Of a stretch of 64,000 nucleotides of DNA, positions 1 to 11,900 are shown one piece after another. This DNA is from Timema cristinae. Taxonomy: Eukaryota; Arthropoda; Insecta; Phasmatodea; Timematidae. The stretch spans positions 64,493,132-64,557,131 of the forward strand of contig JBCFYV010000001.1 of NCBI GenBank assembly GCA_039000515.1, in the 5' to 3' direction. A program made the translations under genes and the position numbers. The number at the start of each line of letters is the position of its first letter. The first letter of the stretch is position 1. Under the pieces are notes generated by a model. That model was not told where the DNA came from, did no database searches, and saw only the letters and a program-made list of their open reading frames with translations.

Positions 1-355
1 CACTTGTTGTGACGACCTCTCTCCTGGTGATACCCATGCGAAGCTTGTCATATAGGGTTTCCCGTCGGGAGGGTTAACAGGGCCACATGTAGTTGGATCA
101 CCCTGGGTATACGATCCGAGTATTGTGCAGGTTGTTCCCCAAAAAGGCATGGCCCCCTCCATTGTCGCAGCTGACACCGCTAGCACCGTACTGCCAAATT
201 CTTCTGGCAACTCACTGCCCGGCCCCCTCACAGGGTCGTAATATTAAAAAGAGGCGGAAACGGATAAAGCCGTCCAGCCCTTTAATTGAAAAGTCCAGGA
301 AGTGGTGAGGCCCCAGCCCCACTTCCTGGTAATGTCTCGATTAGATAAAGATTAG

Positions 356-961
356 AACCTCGGGTGTGTCAGCCCATTTGTCTTCGAAAGAGTGATAAGT
401 GGAGCTGCCGAGTTTGGGGTTCCAATTAGAAAACTGCGCGATGGAACAATAATGATCCAGACTGACAATGATTTTAAGACGGCGAAAATAATGGCTATAA
501 CTATAATACCGTTGAGCCCCTCTAATCATTTAAAGGTGAACGTGGAACCGCACAGGTTCCTCAATGTTTGCAAGGGAGTGGTCACTTGCTATGACCTCGA
601 CTGCGTAAGCATTGAGGAGATCTGTGAGGAGCTTTCCCCTCAACATGTCACCGAAGTAGATAGGATCACCACCAAAAGGAACTATGTAGTGGAGGAAACT
701 GATATCTTAACATTTGCCACTCCTTCCCTACCAAAGGAGGTCCGAGCTGGCTTCCACGTACTTAGAGTCCGGCCGTATGTCCCTAACCTTGGGCGCTGTT
801 TTCAGTGCCAGGAATTTGGGCATACGAAGCTTCGATGCCAGGGTAAGCCAACCTGTACAGATTGTCGACAAGAGGCTCACGATCAACCATGCGAGTCTCC
901 TAAATTCTGCATAAATTGCAAGGGTCCGCACTCTGCCTGGTCTCAACCCTGTCTGAACTGA
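356..961 (+). pseudogene. Non-LTR ORF1 (gag-like) with CCHC zinc knuckles
   Basis: ORF1 products of I-group elements bind element RNA and form the RNP. The frame opens after a TAG at 353-355 and has no ATG at its head, so its N-terminus is broken or frameshifted. Near the C-end are three Cys/His knuckles: CFQCQEFGHTKLRC (CX2CX4HX4C), CTDCRQEAHDQPC and CINCKGPHSAWSQPC. The middle part (VISGAAEFGVPIRKLRDG) has the look of the structured domain that precedes the knuckles in I-type Gag. It stops at TGA 959-961; a further ORF1-like segment follows after about 200 bases in another frame. An exported nucleic-acid-binding host gene is unlikely given the ORF2 directly downstream. Confidence 0.8.
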
Positions 962-1164
962 AAGATAGAGAAAAAAGTCCTGGAGATCTAAACAGATAAG
1001 AAGATCCCTTATGCCCAGGCACGCAACGAATATATTTCACTGCAAGCTCCGGTATTTCAGACTTCCTACATTCAAATTTGTAACCAAAATATAAATTGTT
1101 CTAACTGCCATTGCGCAGTTAATATTGCAAAGACGCCTACACGGCCTGTACCACTTGTCTCTAT

Positions 1165-1674
1165 TTGATACACACAAAAACATTCAGCACTAAATACGGT
1201 GATGCCAAAAATATTACAAGTGGAGACACCCTTACGGAATTCGCCTCCACCACCCGTACGCCCGAGGAGACACCCTCGGGGAACTCCCCCGAGCCCTCCT
1301 TGGGAAATCCCCCCAAGCGCCCCCTGATCCCTGCTCGGGGATCGCTCCCAAGCCCTCCTCGTGGTGCTAAACCACGTGCAGCCATTGTTGGTTCGCTCAC
1401 TCCGCCTCCTGGGTCTCCAGAGGTAGAATTGGGCGGTGGAACAGGAGAGGCCGCCAAGGCGAAACCCACTGGTGCCTTGAAGAAGGACCAGCGAGGGACT
1501 GCTGGAAAAGTTAATGCTAACAAAGCGCCGGGGGCCTTAACAAACTCTTCGCGCAAAGAACCGATGACCCAGTCCCCCCAAATTAAACCGAAGCCTCTCC
1601 TAAAGCGGGAGGTCCAGGAGAGACTGGGAAAGGCAAGAGGACCTAAAAAGGTCCTAACCAATTTTTATTCTTAA
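1165..1674 (+). pseudogene. Proline-rich C-terminal part of ORF1
   Basis: An open frame of about 169 residues, rich in Pro, Gly, Ser, Lys and Arg, with no conserved domain that I recognise. It sits between the zinc-knuckle segment and the ORF2 start, where I-group Gag proteins often have a disordered basic tail. It ends 52 bases before the ORF2 ATG at 1726. The minus-strand frame over the same stretch is a GC-rich shadow. It is probably the continuation of ORF1 after a frameshift rather than a separate gene. Confidence 0.5.
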
Positions 1675-1725
1675 AGGATAGTGACATGGATTGCGAGGAT
1701 AACTAAATTTTTATATTAATAAAGT

Positions 1726-2424
1726 ATGTCGCTACTACAATGGAATTGTAGGGGTTTCTTTGCTCGTGTAGAGGAAATTAAACAACTAATTTCTTCCCTG
1801 CATCCTCCCATCTTGTGTTTGCAGGAGACCCACTTCCTCCTAACTGATAACCCGATACTTCGTGGTTACGATGTATATCGTTCCGACAAGCCATACTTTG
1901 ATCGGGCTAGCGGAGGTGTGGCTATACTTGCATGTAGCAATATACACCATAAGTTTATAAATATTATATCTGATCTCCAAGTGATTGCTGTCAGAGTCTC
2001 CCTTCCTATGGAGGTGACCGTATGCTGCATCTATCTCCCACCAGGTGAACGTGTTTCCAAGAGGACTCTAGAGGCCCTCTTTATACAACTTTCCGTTCTC
2101 TATATTATCTTGGGGGATTTTAATGTGCATAACCTAGTGTGGGGATCTAATATTACTGACGCCCGTGGGAGGATGGTAGAGTATAGTCTTGTCTCGGTAA
2201 ACCTGGTGTTAATGAACACTGGGACCCAGACACACTTCTCCACCTTTAATGGTGTATCCTCTGCCATCGACTTAGCCCTATGTAGCCCCGGGATTGCTGC
2301 TCACTTCCTTTGGAAGGTCCACTTGGACATATGTGGCAGCGATCATTTCCCCATTCTGCTTTCACCACTTCAAGATCCTGCCAGTACAGCGCAGATATTC
2401 CAATGGGGTGCTAAAACGTGCTGA
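1726..2424 (+). pseudogene. ORF2 N-terminal AP-type endonuclease domain
   Basis: The ORF2 endonuclease nicks target DNA to prime reverse transcription. The frame starts at ATG 1726 and reads 232 residues. Expected motifs are present in order: QWNCRG near the start, CLQETH with the catalytic Glu, GDFNVHN, SAIDL, and GSDHFPI, the SDHxP signature of the apurinic endonuclease fold. All main catalytic positions therefore look intact. The frame is lost just after the domain; the continuation (VLKRADWDRFRELAVFG) is in the next frame from about 2410, so a single indel separates it from the RT-proximal part. Confidence 0.85.
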
Positions 2425-3449
2425 CTGGGATAGATTCCGCGAGCTCGCCGTATTTGGTGAATCCCAACATCCTGACGTCGATGTTAAGGCTGGGCATTTT
2501 ACTTCACGATCATCGCGGCGGCGAGTGCTTCCATCCCTAAATCTTCGCCAAATCCGCACCACCGACCTGTTCCCTGTTGTAATGAGGAGTGTCGGTTGGC
2601 TATTTATGATTGTCGAAGGGCCCTACGCCTCTTTCATCGACATCTTACTTTGGAGAATCTGGAGTCATTCCAGATTCTACGTGCTCGAGCTCGCCGTGTT
2701 ATTCGAGAAAGCAGAAGAGAGTCTTGGAGACAGTTTATTTCTATCCTTACAATTACCACTCCCACAACTAAGGTTTGGGACAATATACGTAAATTAAGTA
2801 GTAGCCAAAATTACATTAATAGTATACCTGCCCTCGTGTGTAATGGTTCACTTGTCTCCTCTCATGTGGAGGTCGTCAATGTATTGGGCTCAATGTTCGC
2901 CGCTATTTCTAGCACTGCGAGCTACTCTTACGAGTTCGCGGTGCATAAGAGGAACACCGAGCGCCTTACTATTGATTTTAGCCAAAATCGGGGTGAGGAC
3001 TATAACTCCCCTTTACTAAAGAGGAACTAATCTATGCCCTGTCCCAGGCGGGCAACACAGCGTCTGATATCCATTACGAAATGTTGCGCCAACTTCCCCC
3101 TGCTGGACTAGCGTTCCTCTTAGACCTCTACAATTGTGTTTGGAAATCTTGTCAGTTCCCAACACTGTGGAGGCAAGCAACCGTTATCCCTATATATAAA
3201 AGTGGCAAGGATAAATTAGAGCCAACTAGTTATAGACCTATAGCATTAATTAGTTGTGTATGCACAATATTAGAGAAAATGATCAATAAAAGATTTATAT
3301 GGTATTTAGAATCCCGCAATCTACTATCTGATATGCAATGTGGCTTTCGCCGTAACCGATCCACGGTGGATCATCTCGTCCGTCTTGAGACTGCTGTTCG
3401 TGACGCCTTTCTCCATAAACAGCATCTTTTGGCTGTTTTCTTTGATTAG
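2410..3449 (+). pseudogene. ORF2 linker and N-terminal reverse transcriptase (broken)
   Basis: The stretch reads through three frames: about 2410-2590, then 2596-3030 (helical, Arg-rich linker) and 3081-3449. The last carries conserved RT blocks: ATVIPIYKSGKDKLEPTSYR, PIALISC, LEKMINKRF and MQCGFRRNRST, which match RT motifs 1-3 of I/Jockey-type elements. A TAG at 3447-3449 interrupts motif A; the codons after it read EKAYDTTWW, so the first catalytic Asp lies just before the stop. The frame changes here look like simple decay. Confidence 0.8.
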
Positions 3450-4790
3450 GAGAAGGCTTATGACACCACCTGGTGGTAGGCATTTTAAAAACCCTGTTTA
3501 ATTGGGGGTTGCGGAGGAACCTTCCTAGTTTTATATCTAATTTTACGTCGGATAGACACTTCCAGGTAAGGTTAAACAACACCTTATCTGATGATTTTAT
3601 TCAAGAAAATGGGGGGCCTCGTGGTAGTATTTTAAGCTGTATGCTGTTCGCTATTGCGATAAATAGAATTGTAGACAATGTACGCTTACCTGTTCGTTCA
3701 TGCCTCTTCGTGGATGACTGCGCAATTTATTGCAGTTCATCGAGTCTCCACAGACCTGAACGTCAGATACAATTAGCTGTCAACAATCTGTGGATGTGGG
3801 CATCGCGTAGTGGCTTTACCTTCTCAGCGGCCAAGATGACGGTCGTCCACTTCCATAGATTAAGTGGAATACAGCTAGCCCCCAATATTTTAATGAACCA
3901 AGTTGTTTTACCAGTCTTGGAGAGCGTAAGGTTCCTGGGACTTTTATTTGATTTTAAACTAACTTGTATCCCCCACATCAAAGACTTGAAAGCGAGGTGT
4001 ATCAAAGCATTGAATTTGCTCAAAGTAGTTAGCGGTCGGTCCTGGGGTGCTGATAGGGAAACCTTGATGCGCCTGTATAGGGCTTTGGTCAGGTCTAAAC
4101 TAGATTACGGCAGTTTTGTTTATGGCTCAGCTAGACCCTCGGCGTTAAAGATGCTAGATAGTGCCCACCATGCTGGCATTCGACTGGCTACTGGTGCCTT
4201 TCGTACCAGTCCAGTCAGCATCTGTGCCGACGCCGGTGAGCCCCCTCTTTCTTATCGGCGGTCCTATCTTCTGGCATCTTACGTGTCGAAACTGCATTGC
4301 ATGCCAGAGCATGTTGCTACCTCCTGTGTTTCATCCCCTAACCGTGTCTTGTATGAAACCAAATGGCGTAGTACAAGGCCGGTTGGGATCAAGTTGCTAT
4401 CAGTTTTTGACACATGTGGGATAGTCCTGCCAAAGGTTATTCCCACATCCCCAGGTCGAGTTTCTCCCTGGAAGATACGCCTACCTCAATGCCATTTTGA
4501 CCTTGCCAAGTTCCCTAAAGTGACCACCCCACACTTTTTATACGAGAGGACCTTAAATGAGCTCCTCGCAACCCGCTTGCGGGGTTTTGAACGCATTTAC
4601 ACGAATGGCTCAAAATGTGGGGCCTCCGTGGGATCCTCCTTTGTTGTGGAAGGTTCCAATTTTAAATTTGCTTTACCTGGTGAATCCAGTGTTTTTACGG
4701 CTGAAATATATGCCATTTTTAAATCTTTATGTTTTGTTTATCATAAGTGTCACCGTTCTGTTCTTATCTGCCTCTACTCCTGGAATCCCC
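3450..4790 (+). pseudogene. ORF2 reverse transcriptase core and RNase H (damaged)
   Basis: From about 3473 a new open frame holds RT motif B (ENGGPRGSILSCMLFAI), the catalytic FVDD motif (CLFVDDCAIY), the AAKMTVVHF block and thumb (VRFLGLLFD). After a spacer follows an RNase H segment: RIYTNGSKCGASVG, then TAEIYAIF. The usual RNase H motif is T-D-G-S; here the first catalytic Asp is Asn. The second half of RNase H is missing: the sequence jumps from VLICLYS to a segment resembling the end of the domain (ADELADQVAKEAA) in another frame. This shows a deletion plus frameshift. Confidence 0.85.
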
Positions 4791-5155
4791 TCGTGCAGAT
4801 GAACTGGCGGACCAGGTGGCCAAGGAGGCAGCACGCTTGCCTCCTGAGGCGAGTCTGGGTGTCATGTTTTTATATCTAAAGGGCTATGTTCGGCGTGGGG
4901 TCTTACGCACCTGGCACGAGCAGAGGGTCTCGACCCCTGCTCAGAACAAGCTGCGGTCCATCAGGGACGGTGTGTCGCGGTGGCCCTCTTCTATACGAAA
5001 GTCTAGAAGAGAGGAGGTCATCGTGACGAGACTCCGCGTCCAACACACATCATTGATACATGGGTTTTTATGAGAGGGGACCACCCCAGTGTGTGAGTTT
5101 TGCGATGCTCCTCTGAGTGTGCATCACATTTTGATGGAGTGTCGTAAATATGCCC
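4747..5155 (+). pseudogene. ORF2 C-terminus with Cys/His motif
   Basis: The frame starting near 4747 contains PRADELADQVAKEAARLPPE, matching the last RNase H helix, then a basic region of about 80 residues ending in HGFL. After TGA 5071-5073 the same general reading continues as CEFCDAPLSVHHILMEC, a C-X2-C-X7-H-X4-C motif common at the ORF2 C-end of I-, R1- and Jockey-type elements. It probably binds nucleic acid. Confidence 0.7.
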
Positions 5156-5671
5156 TATCCGCCTGGCTCTTGATTTTAAAGGTGACATACCTTTTTTATT
5201 ACGTGATAGCGGGGATGTTGTTATTTGTTTACGCCGTTTAATATGCCAGGCGTATCTTTTTAATGCCATTTGAGTCACTTTTATAAAGTAACTTATTTTG
5301 GATTTTATCTCATATTGAAACCTTTTTAACGATTTTAGTACACATTAACATATTTGTTTTGTCTTTTTACTCACATATGGTTTTAATATGTTTGTTTTGT
5401 CTTTTTATAGGAGTGATACACCTGTGGTTTTTTTTAGCAAGTGTATCACTCATTTGTACTAAGAGCCCATTTGAGCACTCCTTTGGAGTGTCTCAGATGG
5501 GTATTTTATTGCTTTTTACCTATTATTTTATATTTATATCATTTATTATTTTGTGTATTTACCTGTATATTCTGCAGGTGAATTATTATGTGTCTCCCCT
5601 ATGGGGATTTTACTATGTTTTTAATATATTTCAAGGTCCTAATGACCTCAATGTGTTGATGGGCCTTTAAA
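5156..5671 (+). other. 3' untranslated region of the non-LTR element
   Basis: A T-rich stretch between the last coding motif and the (AAT)n tail. A 103-residue hydrophobic open frame within it reflects T-richness and has no family match that I recognise. There is short internal duplication around the motif atgtttgttttgtctttt near 5350-5405. Confidence 0.6.
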
Positions 5672-5672
5672 C

Positions 5673-5711
<39 letters not shown>
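5672..5711 (+). repeat. (AAT)n terminal tract of the non-LTR element
   Basis: About 13 AAT units end the element. I-group elements usually end in short TAA-type repeats rather than poly(A), which supports this being the 3' terminus. Confidence 0.85.
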
Positions 5712-5712
<1 letters not shown>

Positions 5713-5960
5713 TTAATTTACCCCCTTTATTTAAAAATTCCCCCCACCTTTCTGGCAACCCCCTTTTAAATTCCAAAAAAATTCACCCAAAAAATTTTTC
5801 CCAGGTTTTTTAAATTTTCCCCCCAAATCCCCCCCCCCAAAAAAATTCAGTTTTTTTCCCCCTTTTTTTACCATTATCAACCCTTTCCCCCCCCCCCTAA
5901 ATACCCCAAACCTTAAAAACCCATTTAAACCCACCCCCCCCCAAAAAAACAAAAACCAAG
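5712..5960. other. Homopolymer-rich junk at the entry to the 76-bp array
   Basis: Runs of C, T and A of 5-9 bases dominate, with shadows of the 76-bp unit emerging towards the right edge. The composition is unlike either neighbour and resembles unpolished long-read consensus. No gene is supported. Confidence 0.5.
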
Positions 5961-8900
5961 TTTTTACCCCTTTTGACCAACTATCAACCCTCCACTCCCA
6001 GCCCACCAATCTGGAAACTAACGGCCAGCCGTTCAGTTTGTTGACCATCATCAACCTCTCACTCCACCCACCAATCTGGAAACGTAACTGGCCAGAGCCG
6101 TTACAAGCTTGTTTGACCAGTCTATAAAACACTCTAAACTCCCAGCCCACCAAACTGGAAACTACCAGAGCCTGTTCAAGCTTGTTACAATCTATCAACC
6201 CCCCACTCCCAGCCCACCAAACTGGAGCTAACTGGCCAGACTCTGTTACAAGCTTGTGACCAGTCTATCACACTCTCACTCCCACACCCCAAAATGGAAT
6301 AACGGCCAGAGCTGTTCAAGCTTGTTGACCAGTCTATCAAACCTCTCACTCCCACCCCAAACCAAACGGGAAAACAAAGGGGGCCAGACCCTGTTCAAAC
6401 TTGTTGACCAGTCTATAAACCCTCTCACTCCACCCACCAAACTGGAGCTAACGGGCCAAAACCTGTTACAAGCTTGTTGGCCCATTATCAACCTCTCACT
6501 CCCACCCCCCAAAACTGGAAACAACTGCCAGAGCCCTGTTTCAAAGCCTTGTGACCAGACTTCAACCCTCTCACTCCCACCCACAAACTGGAAACAAACG
6601 GGCCAAGCTTTTACAAGCTTGTTACCAGCTATCAACCCTCTCACTCCCAGCCCACCAATCTGGAAACTAACGGGCCAGAGCCTGTTACAAGCTTGTTGAC
6701 CAGACTATCAAACCCTCTCACTCCCAGCCCACCAACGGGAAAACTAACTGGCCAGAGCTGTTACAAGCTTGTTGACCAGACCCAGTCTATCAACACACTC
6801 ACTCCCAGCCCACCAAACTGGGAGCTAACTGGCCAGAGCCTGTTCTAAGCTTGTTGACCAGTCTATCAACCCTCTCACTCCCAGCCCACCAATCTGGAAA
6901 CTAACGGGCCAGAGCCTGTTACAAGCTTGTTGACCAGACTATCAACACTCTTACTCCCAGCCCACCAATCAAGAAATTAACGGGCCAGAGCCTGTTACAA
7001 GCTTGTTGACCAGACTATCAACACTCATACTCCCAGCCCACCAATCAAGAAATTAACAGGCCAGAGCCTGTTACAAGCTTGTTGACCAGACTATCAACCC
7101 TCTCACTCCCAGCCCACCAATCTGGAAACTAACGGGCCAGAGCCGGTTACAAGCTTGTTGACCAGTCTATCAACACACTCACTCCCAGCCCACCAAACTG
7201 GAAACTAACTGGCCAGAGCCTGTTACAAGCTTGTTGACCAGACTATCAACCCTCTCACTCCCAGCCCACCAATCTGGAAACTAACGGCCAGAGCCTGTTC
7301 TAAGCTTGTTGACCAGTCTATCAACCCTCTCACTCCCAGCCCACCAATCTGGAAACTAACTGGCCAGAGCCTGTTACAAGCTTGTTGACCAGTCTATCAA
7401 CACTCTCACTCCCAGCCCACCAACTGGAAACTACAGAGCCTGTTACAAGCTTGTTGACAAGTCTATCAACCCTCTCACTCCCAGCCCACCAAACTGGGAG
7501 CTAACTGGCCAGACTCTGTTACAAGCTTGTTGACCAGTCTATCAACACTCTCACTCCCAGCACACCAAACTGGAGCTAACGGCCAGAGCTTGTTCTAAGC
7601 TTGTTGACCAGTCTATCAACCCTCTCACTCCCAGCCCACCAAACTGGGAGCTAACGGGCCAGAACTGTTCAAGCTTGTTGACCAGTCTATCAACCTCTCA
7701 CTCCCAGCCCACCAAACTGGAAACTAACTGCCAAGCTGTTACAGCTTACCACTATCAACCCTCTACCCCGCCCACCATTGAAACTTGGCCAGACTTCAAC
7801 TTTACCAACATCAACCCTCTCACCCCGCCACAATCTGAAACAACTCCAACCTTACAACTTGGACCAACTATCAACCCTCTCACATCCGCCACCTAACTGT
7901 AACTCCAGCCTACAAGCTGTGACCAGACTATCAACCCTTCACTGACCAACTAAATTAACGCCAGCCACAACTTGGAATTACAACCCTTCCCCAGCCCACA
8001 ATCTGAAACTAAGGCCAACTGTACAACTTGTGCCAGACTACAACTTTCTCCACACCATCAAATTACCCAGAGCCTTTACAAGCTTGTGACCAGACTTCAC
8101 ACTTACTCCACCCACCAATTAAGAAATTAAAGCCAGAGCCTGTTACAAGCTTGTTGACCAGATAACCCTCACTCCCAGCCCACCAATCTGGAAACTAACG
8201 GCCAGCGTTACAAGCTTAGTTACAACACACCACTCCCAGCCCACCAAACTGAAACTAACTGGCTAGAGCCTGTTACAAGCTTGTTGACCAACTACAACCC
8301 TCTCACCCCAGCCCACCTAACTGGGAGCTAACTGGCCAGAGCCTGTTACAACATGTTGACCAGACTATCAACCCTCTCACTCCCACCCACCAACTGAAAT
8401 AACTGGCCAAGCCTGTTCTAAGCTTGTTACAGACTATCAACCCCACTCCACCCACCATCTGAAATAACGGCAAGCCTGTTCAAGCTTGTTGACAGTCTAT
8501 CAACCCTCTCACTCCCAGCCCACCAAACTGGAAACTAACTGGCCAGAGCCTGTTCTAAGCTTGTTGACCAGTCTATCAACCCTCTCACTCCCAGCCCACC
8601 AATCTGGAAACTAACTGGCCAGAGCCTGTTACAAGCATGTTGACCAGACTATCAACCCTCTCACTGCCAGCCCACCGAACTGGGAGCTAACTGGCCAGAG
8701 CCGGTTACAAGCTTGTTGACCAGTCTATCAACCCTCTCACTCCCAGCCCACCAATCTAGAAACTAACGGGCCAGAGCCTGTTACAAGCTTGTTGACCAGA
8801 CTATCAACCCTCTCACTCCCAGCACACCAATCTAGAAACTAACTGGCCAGACCTTGATCCAAACTTGTTTACCAGACTATCAACCCTCTCACTCCCAGCC

Positions 8901-11900
8901 CACCAAACTGGAAACTAACTGGCCAGACTCTGTTCCAAGCTTGTTGACCAGTCTATCAACCCTCTCACTCCCAGCCCACCAAACTGGGAGCTAACGGCCA
9001 GAGCCTGTTCTAAGCTTGTTGACCAGTCTATCAACACTCTCACTCCCAGCCCACCAAACTGGGAGCTAACGGGCCAGAGCTTGTTCTAAGCTTGTTGACC
9101 AGTCTATCAACCCTCTCACTCCCAGCCCACCAAACTGGGAGCTAACGGGCCAGAACCTGTTACAAGCTTGTTGACCAGTCTATCAACACTCTCACTCCCA
9201 GCCCACCAAACTGGAAACTACAGAGCCTGTTACAAGCTTGTTGACAAGTCTATCAACCCTCTCACTCCCAGCCCACCAAACTGGGAGCTAACTGGCCAGA
9301 CTCTGTTACAAGCTTGTTGACCAGTCTATCAACACTCTCACTCCCAGCACACCAAACTGGGAGCTAACGGCCAGAGCCTGTTCTAAGCTTGTTGACCAGT
9401 CTATCAACACTCTCACTCCCAGCCCACCAAACTGGGAGCTAACGGGCCAGAGCTTGTTCTAAGCTTGTTGACCAGTCTATCAACCCTCTCACTCCCAGCC
9501 CACCAAACTGGGAGCTAACGGGCCAGAACCTGTTACAAGCTTGTTGACCAGTCTATCAACACTCTCACTCCCAGCCCACCAAACTGGAAACTAACTGGCC
9601 AGAGCCTGTTACAAGCTTGTTGACCAGACTATCAACCCTCTCACTCCCAGCCCACCAATCTGGAAACTAACTGGCCAGAGCCTGTTACAAGCTTGTTTAC
9701 CAGACTATCAACCCTCTCACTCCCAGCCCACCAATCAAGAAACTAACGGGCCAGAGCCGGTTACAAGCTTGTTGACCAGACTATCAACCCTCTCAATCCC
9801 AGCCCACCAATCTGGAAACTAACGGGCCAGAGCCGGTTACAAGCTTGTTGACCAGTCTATCAACACACTCACTCCCAGCCCACCAAACTGGGAGCTAACT
9901 GGCCAGAGCCTGTTCTAAGCTTGTTGACCAGTCTATCAACCCTCTCACTCCCAGCCCACCAATCTGGAAACTAACGGGCCAGAGCCTGTTACAAGCTTGT
10001 TGACCAGACTATCAACACTCTTACTCCCAGCCCACCAATCAAGAAATTAACGGGCCAGAGCCTGTTACAAGCTTGTTGACCAGACTATCAACACTCATAC
10101 TCCCAGCCCACCAATCAAGAAATTAACAGGCCAGAGCCTGTTACAAGCTTGTTGACCAGACTATCAACCCTCTCACTCCCAGCCCACCAATCTGGAAACT
10201 AACGGGCCAGAGCCGGTTACAAGCTTGTTGACCAGTCTATCAACACACTCACTCCCAGCCCACCAAACTGGAAACTAACTGGCCAGAGCCTGTTACAAGC
10301 TTGTTGACCAGACTATCAACCCTCTCACTCCCAGCCCACCAATCTGGAAACTAACGGGCCAGAGCCTGTTCTAAGCTTGTTGACCAGTCTATCAACCCTC
10401 TCACTCCCAGCCCACCAATCTGGAAACTAACTGGCCAGAGCCTGTTACAAGCTTGTTGACCAGTCTATCAACACTCTCACTCCCAGCCCACCAAACTGGA
10501 AACTACAGAGCCTGTTACAAGCTTGTTGACAAGTCTATCAACCCTCTCACTCCCAGCCCACCAAACTGGGAGCTAACTGGCCAGACTCTGTTACAAGCTT
10601 GTTGACCAGTCTATCAACACTCTCACTCCCAGCACACCAAACTGGGAGCTAACGGGCCAGAGCTTGTTCTAAGCTTGTTGACCAGTCTATCAACACTCTC
10701 ACTCCCAGCCCACCAAACTGGGAGCTAACGGGCCAGAGCTTGTTCTAAGCTTGTTGACCAGTCTATCAACCCTCTCACTCCCAGCCCACCAAACTGGGAG
10801 CTAACGGGCCAGAACCTGTTACAAGCTTGTTGACCAGTCTATCAACACTCTCACTCCCAGCCCACCAAACTGGAAACTAACTGGCCAGAGCCTGTTACAA
10901 GCTTGTTGACCAGACTATCAACCCTCTCACTCCCAGCCCACCAATCTGGAAACTAACTGGCCAGAGCCTGTTACAAGCTTGTTTACCAGACTATCAACCC
11001 TCTCACTCCCAGCCCACCAATCTGGAAACTAACTGGCCAGAGCCTGTTACAAGCTTGTTGACCAGACTATCAACCCTCTCACTCCCAGCCCACCTAACTG
11101 GGAGCTAACTGGCCAGAGCCTGTTACAAGCTTGTTGACCAGACTATCAACCCTCTCACTCCCAGCCCACCAATCTGGAAATTAACGGGCCAGAGCCTGTT
11201 ACAAGCTTGTTGGACAGTCTATCAACCCTCTCACTCCCAGCCCACCAATCTGGAAACTAACGGGCCAGAGCCTGTTACAAGCTTGTTGACCAGACTATCA
11301 ACACTCTTACTCCCAGCCCACCAATCAAGAAATTAACGGGCCAGAGCCTGTTACAAGCTTGTTGACCAGACTATCAACACTCTTACTCCCAGCCCACCAA
11401 TTAAGAAATTAACAGGCCAGAGCCTGTTACAAGCTTGTTGACCAGACTATCAAACCTCTCACTCCCAGCCCACCAATCTGGAAACTAACGGGCCAGAGCC
11501 GGTTACAAGCTTGTTGACCAGTCTATCAACACACTCACTCCCAGCCCACCAAACTGGAAACTAACTGGCTAGAGCCTGTTACAAGCTTGTTGACCAGACT
11601 ATCAACCCTCTCACCTCCAGCCCACCTAACTGGGAGCTAACTGGCCAGAGCCTCTTACAAGCATGTTGACCAGACTATCAACCCTCTCACTCCCAGCCCA
11701 CCAATCTGGAAATTAACGGGCCAGAGCCTGTTCTAAGCTTGTTGACCAGACTATCAACCCTCTCACTCCCAGCCCACCAATCTGGAAATTAACGGGCCAG
11801 AGCCTGTTCTAAGCTTGTTGGACAGTCTATCAACCCTCTCACTCCCAGCCCACCAAACTGGAAACTAACTGGCCAGAGCCTGTTCTAAGCTTGTTGACCA

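Larger units (their letters stand above)
1..5711 (+). mobile_element. I-group non-LTR retrotransposon, decayed, 5' end not defined
   Basis: In order the element shows ORF1 with zinc knuckles, an ORF2 with AP-type endonuclease, reverse transcriptase and RNase H, a C-terminal Cys/His motif, a 3' untranslated stretch and a terminal (AAT)n tract. Endonuclease plus RT plus RNase H, with a simple-repeat tail instead of poly(A), is typical of the I group (I, Nimb, Loa-like clades). At least four frame changes and several stops break ORF2, so this copy is dead. The first ~350 bases carry no clear coding frame; they may be 5' UTR or decayed ORF1, and the true 5' end may lie outside the window. Assignment to the I group is by domain order only; no tree was built. 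Confidence 0.85.

Noticed and set aside
93..308. 71-residue frame at the left end
   Set aside because: No family wording; it lies in the leader or decayed 5' part of the I-group element.
1161..1661. 166-residue minus-strand frame
   Set aside because: GC-rich shadow of the Pro-rich ORF1 segment on the plus strand.
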